Part shown: positions 1-6,285 of the stretch, in pieces
Layout of the letters: every line of letters starts with the position of its first letter
How positions within the stretch are numbered: the stretch's first letter is position 1
DNA from: an uncultured Eubacterium sp.
Lineage (GTDB): Bacteria; Bacillota; Clostridia; Lachnospirales; Lachnospiraceae
Length of the DNA stretch: 14,470 nucleotides
NCBI GenBank assembly: GCA_910583555.1
Contig: CAJTXO010000037.1
Coordinates: forward strand, 1-14,470
Reading direction: 5' to 3'
The notes under the pieces: model-generated
Seen by the model: only the letters and a program-made list of their open reading frames with translations
Database searches by the model: none
Told to the model about the DNA's origin: nothing
Made by a program: the position numbers and the translations under genes

Positions 1-120
1 ACATTTGTTGTCAAGGTTCAGTTCTTGGCTACGAGTTATATTTTCGTAGCAAGGTGCATGTACACGGTATAGCTTGTTTTTTTCTATTTCTCTTTCACCA
101 CAGATTCTACAGCCGCTTTC
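1..120 (-). other. Open frame after a TAG stop, with CxxC...HxxC zinc-binding-like motif (partial)
   Basis: Directly after the TAG that ends the gene at 121-597, the same minus-strand frame stays open for 40 codons to the window edge. It encodes a CRIC pair followed 13 residues later by HAPC, that is C-X2-C-X13-H-X2-C, the spacing of a treble-clef or LIM/HNH-like zinc site. No ATG, or GTG/TTG with a ribosome binding site, is visible that would start a separate gene here in this frame. Either the upstream gene was longer and has a nonsense mutation, or this is the beginning of another gene that starts unconventionally, or the motif is chance. The stretch runs off the window, so its full length is unknown. 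Confidence 0.35.
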
Positions 121-597
121 CTACTCGTTTATCGCAATCTTTGATTTAAAAATTTCCCCATTATCATCAATATAAACAAAATCTATAAAATTATCAAACA
201 AGAGAAATAGATAGTCACTTATATCATACCAATATTCAAAATCATGTATAAAACTACTCATTTTTCCAAAAGAAAATAGGTTGATAAGCTCGATAGAACC
301 GCAAAGACAGCAAATCCAAATATCCTCATTTTTATATTGCAATAAATCATCTATACTTTGAGACTTGTGTTCAATCAATAACTTTGAAAAATCTGGTCTT
401 GTGAAGCGGACTGGTAGTCCGTTTAGAACTAAGTTGATTCGATCTGCTTCACCCTGCTCAGCGAACCGATAGTATTTTGTAAAATCAATATGTTCCGAGA
501 TCAAACGATCTTTTTCAAAACTAACACGCTTTTCATATTCCCTTTGCTTTTGTTGTCTTTTCAGCAATTCCAATCGCTTTCTCATATTTTCTTCCAT
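121..597 (-). CDS. Hypothetical protein, 158 aa
   Basis: I do not recognise a family. The ATG at 597 is chosen because a GAGGAG ribosome binding site lies 7 bases upstream; the longer TTG start at 612 would bury that site. The first ~30 residues are highly charged (Arg/Lys/Glu/Gln) and probably helical or coiled. The middle has a hydrophobic stretch with a CCLCG cluster, and the C-terminal third is rich in Phe, Tyr, Asp and Ile with no clear membrane segment. There is no signal peptide, so it is probably cytoplasmic. It ends at a TAG after which the frame continues into a Cys/His motif, so the gene may be a truncated version of a longer zinc-binding protein. It is divergent from the nuclease gene to its right. 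Composition is AT-rich, as in accessory regions. Confidence 0.6.
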   Translation of the reverse strand: MEENMRKRLELLKRQQKQREYEKRVSFEKDRLISEHIDFTKYYRFAEQGEADRINLVLNGLPVRFTRPDFSKLLIEHKSQSIDDLLQYKNEDIWICCLCGSIELINLFSFGKMSSFIHDFEYWYDISDYLFLLFDNFIDFVYIDDNGEIFKSKIAINE

Positions 598-734
598 AAC
601 ATTTCTCCTCAATGTTCTTTATATCGTTAAAGTACCTCTTTATAACTTTTTCAAAAAAGATAACGCACAGGATACCATTCGTGTTACAATAAGTTTGCCA
701 AAATACATAACAAAGAAACATGATCCCATACGTC

Positions 735-765
735 AAGCTTATTATACAGTAAAAAGAACCTGATT
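735..765 (-). promoter_or_regulatory. Possible promoter for the minus-strand hypothetical gene
   Basis: On the minus strand a perfect TATAAT lies at 746-741. No good -35 hexamer is at the expected distance (TATCAA is the nearest at 17 bases). Transcription would start near 734 and leave a leader of about 135 bases before the ATG at 597. Weak call because of the poor -35. Confidence 0.35.
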
Positions 766-819
766 GATAGACTTTTTAATATTTTAATATTTATTTTTGA
801 CACCCAGACAAAATAGAAA

Positions 820-859
820 TTGTTCAAAAAAATGTACATCGAATATGATAATGTATAAT
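820..859 (+). promoter_or_regulatory. Candidate promoter for the PD-(D/E)XK nuclease gene
   Basis: TTGTTC (820-825) and TATGAT (844-849) are 18 bases apart. A better -10, TATAAT at 854-859, sits just downstream but has no matching -35. Either would give a 50-70 base leader before the TTG start at 926. Confidence 0.4.
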
Positions 860-925
860 ACAAAGTTATTTTTTATTTCATAACGAAGTTCATCTAAATG
901 ATGCGATAGCCCGGAGGTGAAAGCG

Positions 926-1621
926 TTGAACGAACATGAATATCTAAATCAGGTTAAAAGAATCATCAGCAAATCTGAAGAAGAAACAAATAAAAAAGCA
1001 TTGGCATTTAATATTTTTCATACCCTTCATGCGAACGACAAAGAAGTGATGATGTGCAGGATGCTGTATGAGTTTCTTAACCCAAAAGGCAGTCATGGCC
1101 GAGGAAAAGAATTTCTTAGATGGTTTATAGAAAATGTTCTTGCATTTGACGACGTTACAAATGATGAGCTTGATAACGCTAAGATATTTCGTGAGTATGT
1201 GATCAAAAATACAGACCGAAGAATTGATCTTTATATAGATACTCCATATAGGACAATACCGATCGAAGTAAAGATCTATGCAAAAGACCAGGGGAATCAG
1301 TGTCTTGATTATTATGTATATGCCGCAAAAGAAAATGATAAAAAAGCGGTAAAAAGAAAATGGAACTTGGTATATCTGACACTGTATGGCGATATGCCTT
1401 CTGTGTACAGTACAGGAAATGATAAAAATTGTATAAACAGTATAAAGAATATATCATGGAGCGAACATATCCTTAATTGGATGCAAATGATAAAACAGTC
1501 ACAAGAAAATAACATAAATGTCAAAGAAATCGTCGCCCAGTATATAGATGCAATTAAAGGCATTTACAAATCAGAAGAAAGGATTGGTATACAAGAAAAT
1601 GGAGGAATCAGGACTTCTTGA
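926..1621 (+). CDS. PD-(D/E)XK nuclease family protein, N-terminal catalytic part (reading frame interrupted)
   Basis: This frame encodes the nuclease core of a PDDEXK_4-like protein. The TTG at 926 is preferred over the in-frame GTG at 917 because GGAGG (913-917) overlaps the GTG and lies 8 bases before the TTG. From the TTG, residues ~29-70 match the family's N-terminal pattern (FNIFHTL...LYEFLNP...HGRGKEFL). The catalytic motif is visible as D101 in RRIDLYID, E114 and K116 in IEVK, and a following Gln/Tyr-rich helix (Q122, Q125, Y129-130). Intact relatives, as I know the family, are about 350-450 aa and carry a further C-terminal region. Here TGA at 1619 stops the frame at 231 aa, while the rest of the protein is recognisable downstream through two frame changes. 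Role of the family: predicted cytoplasmic DNA nuclease, often in accessory or defence loci. Substrate unknown. Confidence 0.75.
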   Translation: MNEHEYLNQVKRIISKSEEETNKKALAFNIFHTLHANDKEVMMCRMLYEFLNPKGSHGRGKEFLRWFIENVLAFDDVTNDELDNAKIFREYVIKNTDRRIDLYIDTPYRTIPIEVKIYAKDQGNQCLDYYVYAAKENDKKAVKRKWNLVYLTLYGDMPSVYSTGNDKNCINSIKNISWSEHILNWMQMIKQSQENNINVKEIVAQYIDAIKGIYKSEERIGIQENGGIRTS

Positions 1622-1679
1622 CAGCAGGGAAAATATGAAAGCCGCACAGGCAATCAGTGAAAACTTTGCCAGAAAAAAA
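1599..1679 (+). pseudogene. Linker of the nuclease gene, readable only in the +1 frame
   Basis: Between the two stops of the main frame (TGA 1619-1621 and TGA 1658-1660), the +1 frame is open and reads like the expected helical linker (for example MKAAQAISENFARKK). At the seven-A run 1673-1679, a -1 step restores the main frame and joins smoothly to TSFIQELFDEVGERV. So the full protein needs one +1 change somewhere in ~1572-1621 and one -1 change at the A run. Two compensating indels, sequencing errors, or recoding would all explain this. Confidence 0.6.
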
Positions 1680-2251
1680 CATCGTTTATACAAGAACTAT
1701 TTGATGAAGTGGGAGAAAGAGTAAAAAAAGAAGTTTTTCCTGATGGTAAATCTGATGAAATCGCTTTAGATCCCTGGGATAACAAAAATCTGATACATAA
1801 ATTCTATCAATCTCAGAGATCTACTCTGCCTGCACTCAATTATTTGATGAAGGAATTCTCTGTGCAAGGCGAAGATGGAAAATATCAGATATGGCTGCGC
1901 TTTGAAATTGATTCCAGACCATTTGTCAGTTTCATCATTGTAAAAAAATATACGGAGAAAAATGGAGGGGAACAGTACACTGGAGAATTTAACAAAACCG
2001 ACGAAATATATAAAATGGCTGAAAGTTATATTTCAAAAGAGGAAAATGAAGAATATCACAGGGACGGATGGTGGATCGATTGGTTTTATGTACCGTCTGG
2101 CGGGACGGAAGCAGAGGATCCTCTGCCTGATTTTAAGTTATGTAATGACGCATATTTTGATCTGTATGAAAAAGATAACTATGATGCGTTTGTAGATTCG
2201 GCAGTTGCGGAGATGAAACGGATGAAGGAGAGGATAAAAAATTTTGTTTGA
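1661..2251 (+). CDS. C-terminal part of the same PD-(D/E)XK nuclease gene (interrupted)
   Basis: After the TGA at 1658-1660 the original frame (same phase as the catalytic part) is open to the TGA at 2249-2251. A possible internal GTG at 1709 would give a 180-aa product, but it has no convincing ribosome binding site, and the residues before it (SFIQELFDE) already look like protein. The segment has Trp/Tyr/Phe-rich patches (KYQIWLRFEID, DGWWIDWFYV) and an acidic, helical C-terminus. As far as I recall the family, PDDEXK_4-type proteins carry a region like this after the nuclease core. No catalytic motif of its own is seen, so it is probably a substrate-binding or structural half rather than a separate gene. 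Confidence 0.6.
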   Translation, partial: KLCQKKTSFIQELFDEVGERVKKEVFPDGKSDEIALDPWDNKNLIHKFYQSQRSTLPALNYLMKEFSVQGEDGKYQIWLRFEIDSRPFVSFIIVKKYTEKNGGEQYTGEFNKTDEIYKMAESYISKEENEEYHRDGWWIDWFYVPSGGTEAEDPLPDFKLCNDAYFDLYEKDNYDAFVDSAVAEMKRMKERIKNFV

Positions 2252-2259
2252 GATAAATG

Positions 2260-2288
2260 TTGAATTGTGTTAAACGGTGTGGTATACT
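2260..2288 (+). promoter_or_regulatory. Promoter with extended -10, upstream of the XRE regulator
   Basis: TTGAAT (2260-2265) and TATACT (2283-2288) are exactly 17 bases apart, with a TGG extended -10 just before the second hexamer. Start of transcription would be near 2295, giving a ~155-base leader before the regulator ATG at 2453. CTGTTTA at 2287-2293, overlapping the -10, recurs inverted as TAAACAG at 2387-2393. This could be operator half-sites for an autoregulating HTH protein, which is inference only. Confidence 0.6.
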
Positions 2289-2305
2289 GTTTATTCAAAA
2301 AACTA

Positions 2306-2380
2306 ATGCACGATTTTTCATGCACCAATCCCGATGATATGAACTATGAAGCACTTGCTACAAAAGCAAGATTGATTTAA
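2306..2380 (+). pseudogene. Remnant resembling an Rpn/PDDEXK_2-type transposase protein (24 codons)
   Basis: ATG 2306 to TAA 2378-2380 encodes a 24-residue peptide starting MHDFSCTNPDDM and continuing NYEALATKAR. This HDF-C-T/N-PDDM-Y-x-x-LA pattern resembles the conserved block of the PD-(D/E)XK nuclease-family transposases (Rpn-like, PF12784) that are abundant in Lachnospiraceae. It is far shorter than the ~250-300 aa family, so it is best seen as a deletion remnant. The frame upstream (2264-2305) is also open and gives LFKK just before the block. No inverted repeats were found around it. Recognition is from memory of the motif, so it is moderate at best. Confidence 0.4.
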
Positions 2381-2452
2381 TACCTGTAAACAGCATAAAA
2401 ATGCAAAAAATGAGACAACTATTTTACCTGCTTTTTCAGGAAAGGACGAACT

Positions 2453-2701
2453 ATGCCCAAACCACGAACAAATACTGGTGAAAAAAACTTAATCAGCAAA
2501 CGCCTGATTGCATTGAGAAGCCAGCACGGCTTGTCACAACGTGATCTTGCCCGTCAACTCCAACTGGCAGGCTACGATATGGATAAAAATGTAATCACTC
2601 GGATTGAAACAAATAAGCGCTATGTTAACGATTTGGAACTGAAAGCACTGACAGAGATTTTTCATGTTTCCTACGATTATCTGATTGAGGGAAAAGAATA
2701 A
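2453..2701 (+). CDS. XRE-family helix-turn-helix regulator, 82 aa
   Basis: Small cytoplasmic DNA-binding protein made of a single Cro/C1-type domain. The HTH lies at about residues 16-70: RLIALRSQHGLSQRDLARQL, then the recognition helix region NVITRIETNKRYV and the closing helix LELKALTEIF, followed by the typical SYDYLIEG tail. The ATG at 2453 has AGGAAAGGA about 5 bases upstream. A short hairpin (CCTG-CTTTTT-CAGG, 2428-2441) touches this ribosome binding site. The gene has its own extended -10 promoter. It converges with the kinase gene, with 12 bases between their stops, so it does not belong to that operon. Regulated genes cannot be named; its accessory-zone location and lack of partner domains suggest a stand-alone or prophage/ICE-type regulator. 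Confidence 0.85.
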   Translation: MPKPRTNTGEKNLISKRLIALRSQHGLSQRDLARQLQLAGYDMDKNVITRIETNKRYVNDLELKALTEIFHVSYDYLIEGKE

Positions 2702-2713
2702 GTTAATCCCTTC

Positions 2714-3721
2714 TTACTCCAAATAATACCCATCCTTCCCAAACCGTATCTTAACCTTCGTCCACTCCCCCTCAGCCGCTTCCATCCAGATCTCATGCCC
2801 GAGCTTCCCGCACATCTTCCGGCAGATATAAAGCCCCATCCCGGTAGACGCCGCCGTCTTCCTCCCATTTTCCCCGGTAAAAGACTTCTCAAACACCCTC
2901 CGCACATCCGAAGCCGGCACCCCGATCCCGTGATCCTCGACGATCAGCGTCACGCTCCCGTCCTCTTCCACCGCCTGAAATCCCAGATAACCGCTGGCCC
3001 CCCTTTTATACTTAACGCTGTTATGGATCAGCTGCCCCAGCATAAACTTGATCCACTTCGCATCCGAAACCACAAAAACACCGGTATCCTTCTTTTGAAT
3101 CGTAAACTTTCCGGCGATCAGAACGTCTTTATGTTCAAGTAAAACCTCGTTTATGATCTCTTCCAGACAGCACCGTTTCATGAGATAATCTTTCTGCGGC
3201 GTATCCGCACGGACATAATACAAAATCTGTTCCACCAGTTGGGAAATCTTGTCCAGCTGCTGACGATAACTCCGAAAATCCATCTCTTCATTGTGATTCA
3301 TCAGCGACACGGCTGAAATCGGCAGCTTGATCTCATGGATCCACATTTCAACATAATCCTTAAACTCACGCACCGCCCGCTCCTGCCCGCTGACCTTCTC
3401 GTTCATCGACCGGTCGGTCTCATAAAGCGCGTCACACAAAATATCGCCCTCTAAAAAACCTGGTTTTTCGATCATTTCTGTGATAAGATATTTCTTATCC
3501 AGCTCATCCAGCTTTTGCAGCATATCCTGATAGAATTTATATTTCTTCCGAAAATCAAAGGCCCACATAAGCAGCAAAATAGAACATTCCAAAAACACCA
3601 CAGACACGATATATGACGTGTTAATCCGAAAAATCTTTCCCATCCCAATAACTAAGAGCATCTGGCCGAGAAAACAAAACATCCAGCCGGCCTTTTCCCG
3701 ACAATAATCCGTGAATTTCAT
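2714..3721 (-). CDS. BceS-like intramembrane-sensing histidine kinase, 335 aa
   Basis: Two transmembrane helices near residues 13-30 and 36-55 are separated by only a few residues, so there is almost no extracellular sensor. This is the hallmark of BceS-type kinases that sense via an ABC transporter. The phosphoacceptor is H129 in MWIHEIKLPISA. The ATPase domain shows the N box (HN234), the G1 box DHGIG (263-267), an F box around FEKSFTG (277-283) and the G2 box GMGLYI (294-299). Length fits the family (~330 aa). The ATG overlaps the regulator's TGA as ATGA, so the two are translationally coupled. In relatives this pair controls resistance to cell-wall-active peptides such as bacitracin. No BceAB permease gene lies next to it here, so its input partner is not visible. 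Confidence 0.9.
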   Translation of the reverse strand: MKFTDYCREKAGWMFCFLGQMLLVIGMGKIFRINTSYIVSVVFLECSILLLMWAFDFRKKYKFYQDMLQKLDELDKKYLITEMIEKPGFLEGDILCDALYETDRSMNEKVSGQERAVREFKDYVEMWIHEIKLPISAVSLMNHNEEMDFRSYRQQLDKISQLVEQILYYVRADTPQKDYLMKRCCLEEIINEVLLEHKDVLIAGKFTIQKKDTGVFVVSDAKWIKFMLGQLIHNSVKYKRGASGYLGFQAVEEDGSVTLIVEDHGIGVPASDVRRVFEKSFTGENGRKTAASTGMGLYICRKMCGKLGHEIWMEAAEGEWTKVKIRFGKDGYYLE

Positions 3722-4407
3722 CCCAGTAAATACCCGATTCCTCTCTTCGTTTTAATTAAATCCACTACGCCGTGTTCCTTTAATTTCCCCCGCACCCGGT
3801 TAATATTTACCGTAAGCGTGTTATCATCCACAAATTCCTCGGAATCCCACAAATAACTGATCAACTCGTCGCGCGTAACCGTTTTTCCCTGGTTTTGCAT
3901 GAGATAACGCAGAATCCGCATTTCATTTTTTGTCAACTCCACCGTTTGCGCCGCGCCGCCTGCCTGCTCCGGCAAAACCTCCAGAACGCAGCGCCCCACA
4001 TCGAGACGGATCTTGCCGTACGTGACAAATGAGTCCTCGGCGCTGCTGTCCAGCCGCTTAAATACCGCTTCGATATGGAGTAGAAGAATCGCCGGATTAT
4101 ACGGTTTGGCAATAAAATCGTCCGCGCCGTATGTCATGCAGATAACCTCGTCCATCTCCGTATTCTTACTTGTCACCATAATGACCGGGATATTTGAAAT
4201 CTCCCGCAATTTACGCAGGATATTTCCCCCGTCGGCCCCGGGCAGTGTAATGTCCAAAAGTACCATATCGGCGCCGCTTGCCGCGATCTGCTGCGGCACA
4301 CGCTCAAACGCCTTTATCACGATACAGTCATACCCGTTATTGCTTAAAAATCCCGCCAGCTGGCTGCAGATTTCCTCGTCGTCCTCTACGATCGCGATCG
4401 TCTTCAT
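3718..4407 (-). CDS. OmpR/PhoB-family response regulator (BceR-like), 229 aa
   Basis: The start is ATG 4407, preceded by a GGGGGAG site. A longer upstream frame exists, but its extra residues do not belong to the fold. Receiver domain ~1-115: acidic pair D9/D10, phosphoacceptor D52 in LLDITLPG, T79 and K101 in AKPY. The winged-helix DNA-binding domain ~135-229 has LTKNEMRILRYL, TRDELISYLWD and the final RGIGYLL hairpin. It is the cognate partner of the kinase with which it overlaps by 4 bases. It follows panC on the same strand after 79 bases with no clear terminator, so read-through from the pantothenate genes is possible. A weak promoter (TTGCTT, 17 bases, TAGATT) lies in that gap but would start almost at the ribosome binding site. 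Confidence 0.92.
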   Translation of the reverse strand: MKTIAIVEDDEEICSQLAGFLSNNGYDCIVIKAFERVPQQIAASGADMVLLDITLPGADGGNILRKLREISNIPVIMVTSKNTEMDEVICMTYGADDFIAKPYNPAILLLHIEAVFKRLDSSAEDSFVTYGKIRLDVGRCVLEVLPEQAGGAAQTVELTKNEMRILRYLMQNQGKTVTRDELISYLWDSEEFVDDNTLTVNINRVRGKLKEHGVVDLIKTKRGIGYLLG

Positions 4408-4479
4408 TCTGCTCACTCCCCCTTTTAAATCTAACAACACATGCCGCTTCAAGCAACACCTGTAAAGCCAGATAACGCC

Positions 4480-4500
4480 TATTACGTCAGGCGATAAAAT
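4480..4500 (-). other. Small hairpin over the panC stop codon
   Basis: On the minus strand CGCCT and AGGCG flank GACGTAAT just across the panC TGA. The 5-bp stem lacks a U tract, so it is a poor intrinsic terminator. It may limit rather than stop read-through into the response regulator gene. Confidence 0.3.
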
Positions 4501-5326
4501 TATCGATCAGCCTCGTCGTTCCAATGTATACTGCCACCGCTGCCAGCACTTCCCCGCGCACGCTCGTGACCGGCTTCAGAGAATCCCATTCCACCAGCTC
4601 CACGTAATCGATCTTCGCAAGCGGTTCCTTCCCGATCACATCCGTGATCGCGCCGACGATCTTAGACGCATCCGTCTCACCTGCTTTCACGAGCTGTTCC
4701 CCTGCCAGAAGCCCCTGGTGGAGTACGACTGCTGCCCGGCGCTCCTCCTCGCTCAGATACGTATTGCGTGAACTCTTTGCCAGGCCGTCCGCTTCCCTCA
4801 CGATCGGACAGCCGACGATTTCCAGATCAAAATTCAGATCCCGTACCATGCGGCGGATCACCGCGAGCTGCTGGGCATCTTTCTGTCCAAAGTACGCGCG
4901 GTCTGGCGCCACGATGTGGAACAGTTTCGACACGACCGTACAAACTCCCCGGAAATGTGTAGGTCTTGTCTTTCCGCAAAGTCCTTTCGTAAGATCATCC
5001 ATATCCACATACGTACAAAAATCATCAAAATACATCTCTCCATCCGACGGGTGGAATACCAGATCCGCTCCCGCCGCTTCACAAAGTGCGGCATCCCGTT
5101 TCAGATCCCTCGGATAACTCGCCAGATCCTCACTCGGCCCGAACTGGATCGGATTCACAAACACACTTACTACCACGCGGTCATTTTCCTCGACCGCCCG
5201 GTCGATCAGGCTTTTATGTCCCTCGTGGAGATACCCCATCGTCGGCACCAGTCCGACCGCAAGTCCCTCTTTTCTCCATGTCCTGACCTGTTCCCTAACT
5301 TCTGCTATCGTCTCTGCTATTTTCAT
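4487..5326 (-). CDS. panC: Pantothenate synthetase (pantoate--beta-alanine ligase), 279 aa
   Basis: Joins pantoate and beta-alanine with ATP to make pantothenate (vitamin B5), the last step before CoA synthesis, in the cytosol. Diagnostic motifs: PTMGYLHEGH (28-37, the HIGH-like ATP site with H34 and H37), NPIQFGP (58-64), the FGQKDAQQ block (146-153) and SSRN-x-YLS (185-192, the KMSKS-like loop, with Lys before SSRN). Length matches the family (~280 aa). The start ATG has AAGGAGG 10 bases upstream. It lies 60 bases downstream of panB on the same strand, clearly one operon. Confidence 0.97.
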   Translation of the reverse strand: MKIAETIAEVREQVRTWRKEGLAVGLVPTMGYLHEGHKSLIDRAVEENDRVVVSVFVNPIQFGPSEDLASYPRDLKRDAALCEAAGADLVFHPSDGEMYFDDFCTYVDMDDLTKGLCGKTRPTHFRGVCTVVSKLFHIVAPDRAYFGQKDAQQLAVIRRMVRDLNFDLEIVGCPIVREADGLAKSSRNTYLSEEERRAAVVLHQGLLAGEQLVKAGETDASKIVGAITDVIGKEPLAKIDYVELVEWDSLKPVTSVRGEVLAAVAVYIGTTRLIDNFIA

Positions 5327-5386
5327 CTGCCATCTGCCTCCTTCTTTTCACATTCTTCTGCACAGGATACCTGTCCCCCTGTCAGC

Positions 5387-6235
5387 TTACGACGTCTTAC
5401 TTCCCGAGTCATACAACCCCTCGATCACGCTGTCATCCACCGAATATTCATGCTCTTTCGCCGGAAACGTTCCATTTCCCACTTCCTCGATATACGCCTG
5501 GAACGCACGCTTCATCACCTCGCCAATATCCGCATACCGCTTCACAAACTTTGGCGTAAAGTCAGAAAACATCCCCAGCATGTCCTGATACACGAGCACC
5601 TGCCCGTCACAGCCGTTTCCGGCCCCGATGCCGATCGTCGGAATCGTCAGTTCCCGCGTGATCACGTCCGCCAGTTTGCGCGGGACACCTTCCACGACGA
5701 CCGCAAAAGCCCCTGCCTCTTGCACGGCCTTCGCATCCTCCAAAAGTTTTTTCGCTGCCGCCTCGCTCTTACCCTGTACTTTAAAACCGCCAAACGCGTT
5801 GATCGACTGCGGCGTTAATCCAATGTGCGCGCAGACGGGGATTCCCGCCCCCACGATCGCCTTGATCTGCGGACACACTTCCGTTCCGCCCTCCAGCTTC
5901 ACCGCGCCGGCGCGCCCCTCCTTCATCAGGCGCCCCGCATTGACCATCGCATCATAGACCGAAGTCTGGTACGACATAAACGGCATGTCAATGATAACAA
6001 GCGCGTTTTTCGCCCCGCGCGCCACAGCCGCCCCGTGATGGATCATGTCTTCCATCGTAACGGAAACCGTATCCTCATAGCCGAGGATGACATTTCCCAG
6101 CGAATCCCCGACCAGGATACTGTTGATCCCCGCCTCATCGATCAGTTTCGCCGACGAATAATCATAAGCCGTCAACATCGTCAGCTTCTCACCCTTTTCC
6201 TTTGCCTGGGCAAAAGTCAAAACCGTATTTTTCAT
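5387..6235 (-). CDS. panB: 3-methyl-2-oxobutanoate hydroxymethyltransferase, 282 aa
   Basis: Transfers a hydroxymethyl group from 5,10-methylene-tetrahydrofolate to alpha-ketoisovalerate to give ketopantoate, the first committed step of pantothenate synthesis. The start is ATG 6235 (MKNTVLTF) with GGAG 5 bases upstream; an upstream GTG at 6268 lacks a site and would add 11 foreign residues. Metal ligands are visible at D44 (VGDSLGN), D83 (IDMPF) and E115 (KLEGG), and the catalytic acid at E182 (VEGVP). The HIGLTPQS block (137-144) and GIGAG (202-206) are also typical. Length equals the usual (~280 aa). It sits between the DUF2520 gene and panC in one operon. Confidence 0.97.
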   Translation of the reverse strand: MKNTVLTFAQAKEKGEKLTMLTAYDYSSAKLIDEAGINSILVGDSLGNVILGYEDTVSVTMEDMIHHGAAVARGAKNALVIIDMPFMSYQTSVYDAMVNAGRLMKEGRAGAVKLEGGTEVCPQIKAIVGAGIPVCAHIGLTPQSINAFGGFKVQGKSEAAAKKLLEDAKAVQEAGAFAVVVEGVPRKLADVITRELTIPTIGIGAGNGCDGQVLVYQDMLGMFSDFTPKFVKRYADIGEVMKRAFQAYIEEVGNGTFPAKEHEYSVDDSVIEGLYDSGSKTS

Positions 6236-6285
6236 TGTCTCTCCATTCCGCGCATGATCATTCCTCACCGATGCGCTCTGTTCAC

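Larger units (their letters stand above)
613..925. promoter_or_regulatory. AT-rich divergent intergenic region
   Basis: This stretch separates two divergent genes. It contains the minus-strand -10 at 746-741, an AT-only direct repeat (TTTTAATA twice, near 774-789), a lone TTGACA at 797-802 with no -10 at the right distance, and candidate plus-strand -10 boxes TATGAT (844-849, 18 bases from TTGTTC at 820-825) and TATAAT (854-859). No RNA gene or convincing coding frame was found. Confidence 0.5.

Noticed and set aside
533..736. Minus-strand 67-codon frame overlapping the start of the hypothetical gene
   Set aside because: It starts at a TTG almost on the predicted transcription start, has no ribosome binding site, and overlaps the better-supported gene out of frame.
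797..802. Perfect TTGACA as the -35 of the nuclease promoter
   Set aside because: No -10-like hexamer lies 15-19 bases downstream (17 bases gives TTGTTC).
1962..2195. Plus-strand 77-codon frame inside the nuclease C-terminal part
   Set aside because: It is out of frame with the protein-like reading and has no family features.
4916..5818. Plus-strand 300-codon frame opposite panC and panB
   Set aside because: It is antisense to two unmistakable genes, with His/Arg/Pro-rich shadow composition and no ribosome binding site.
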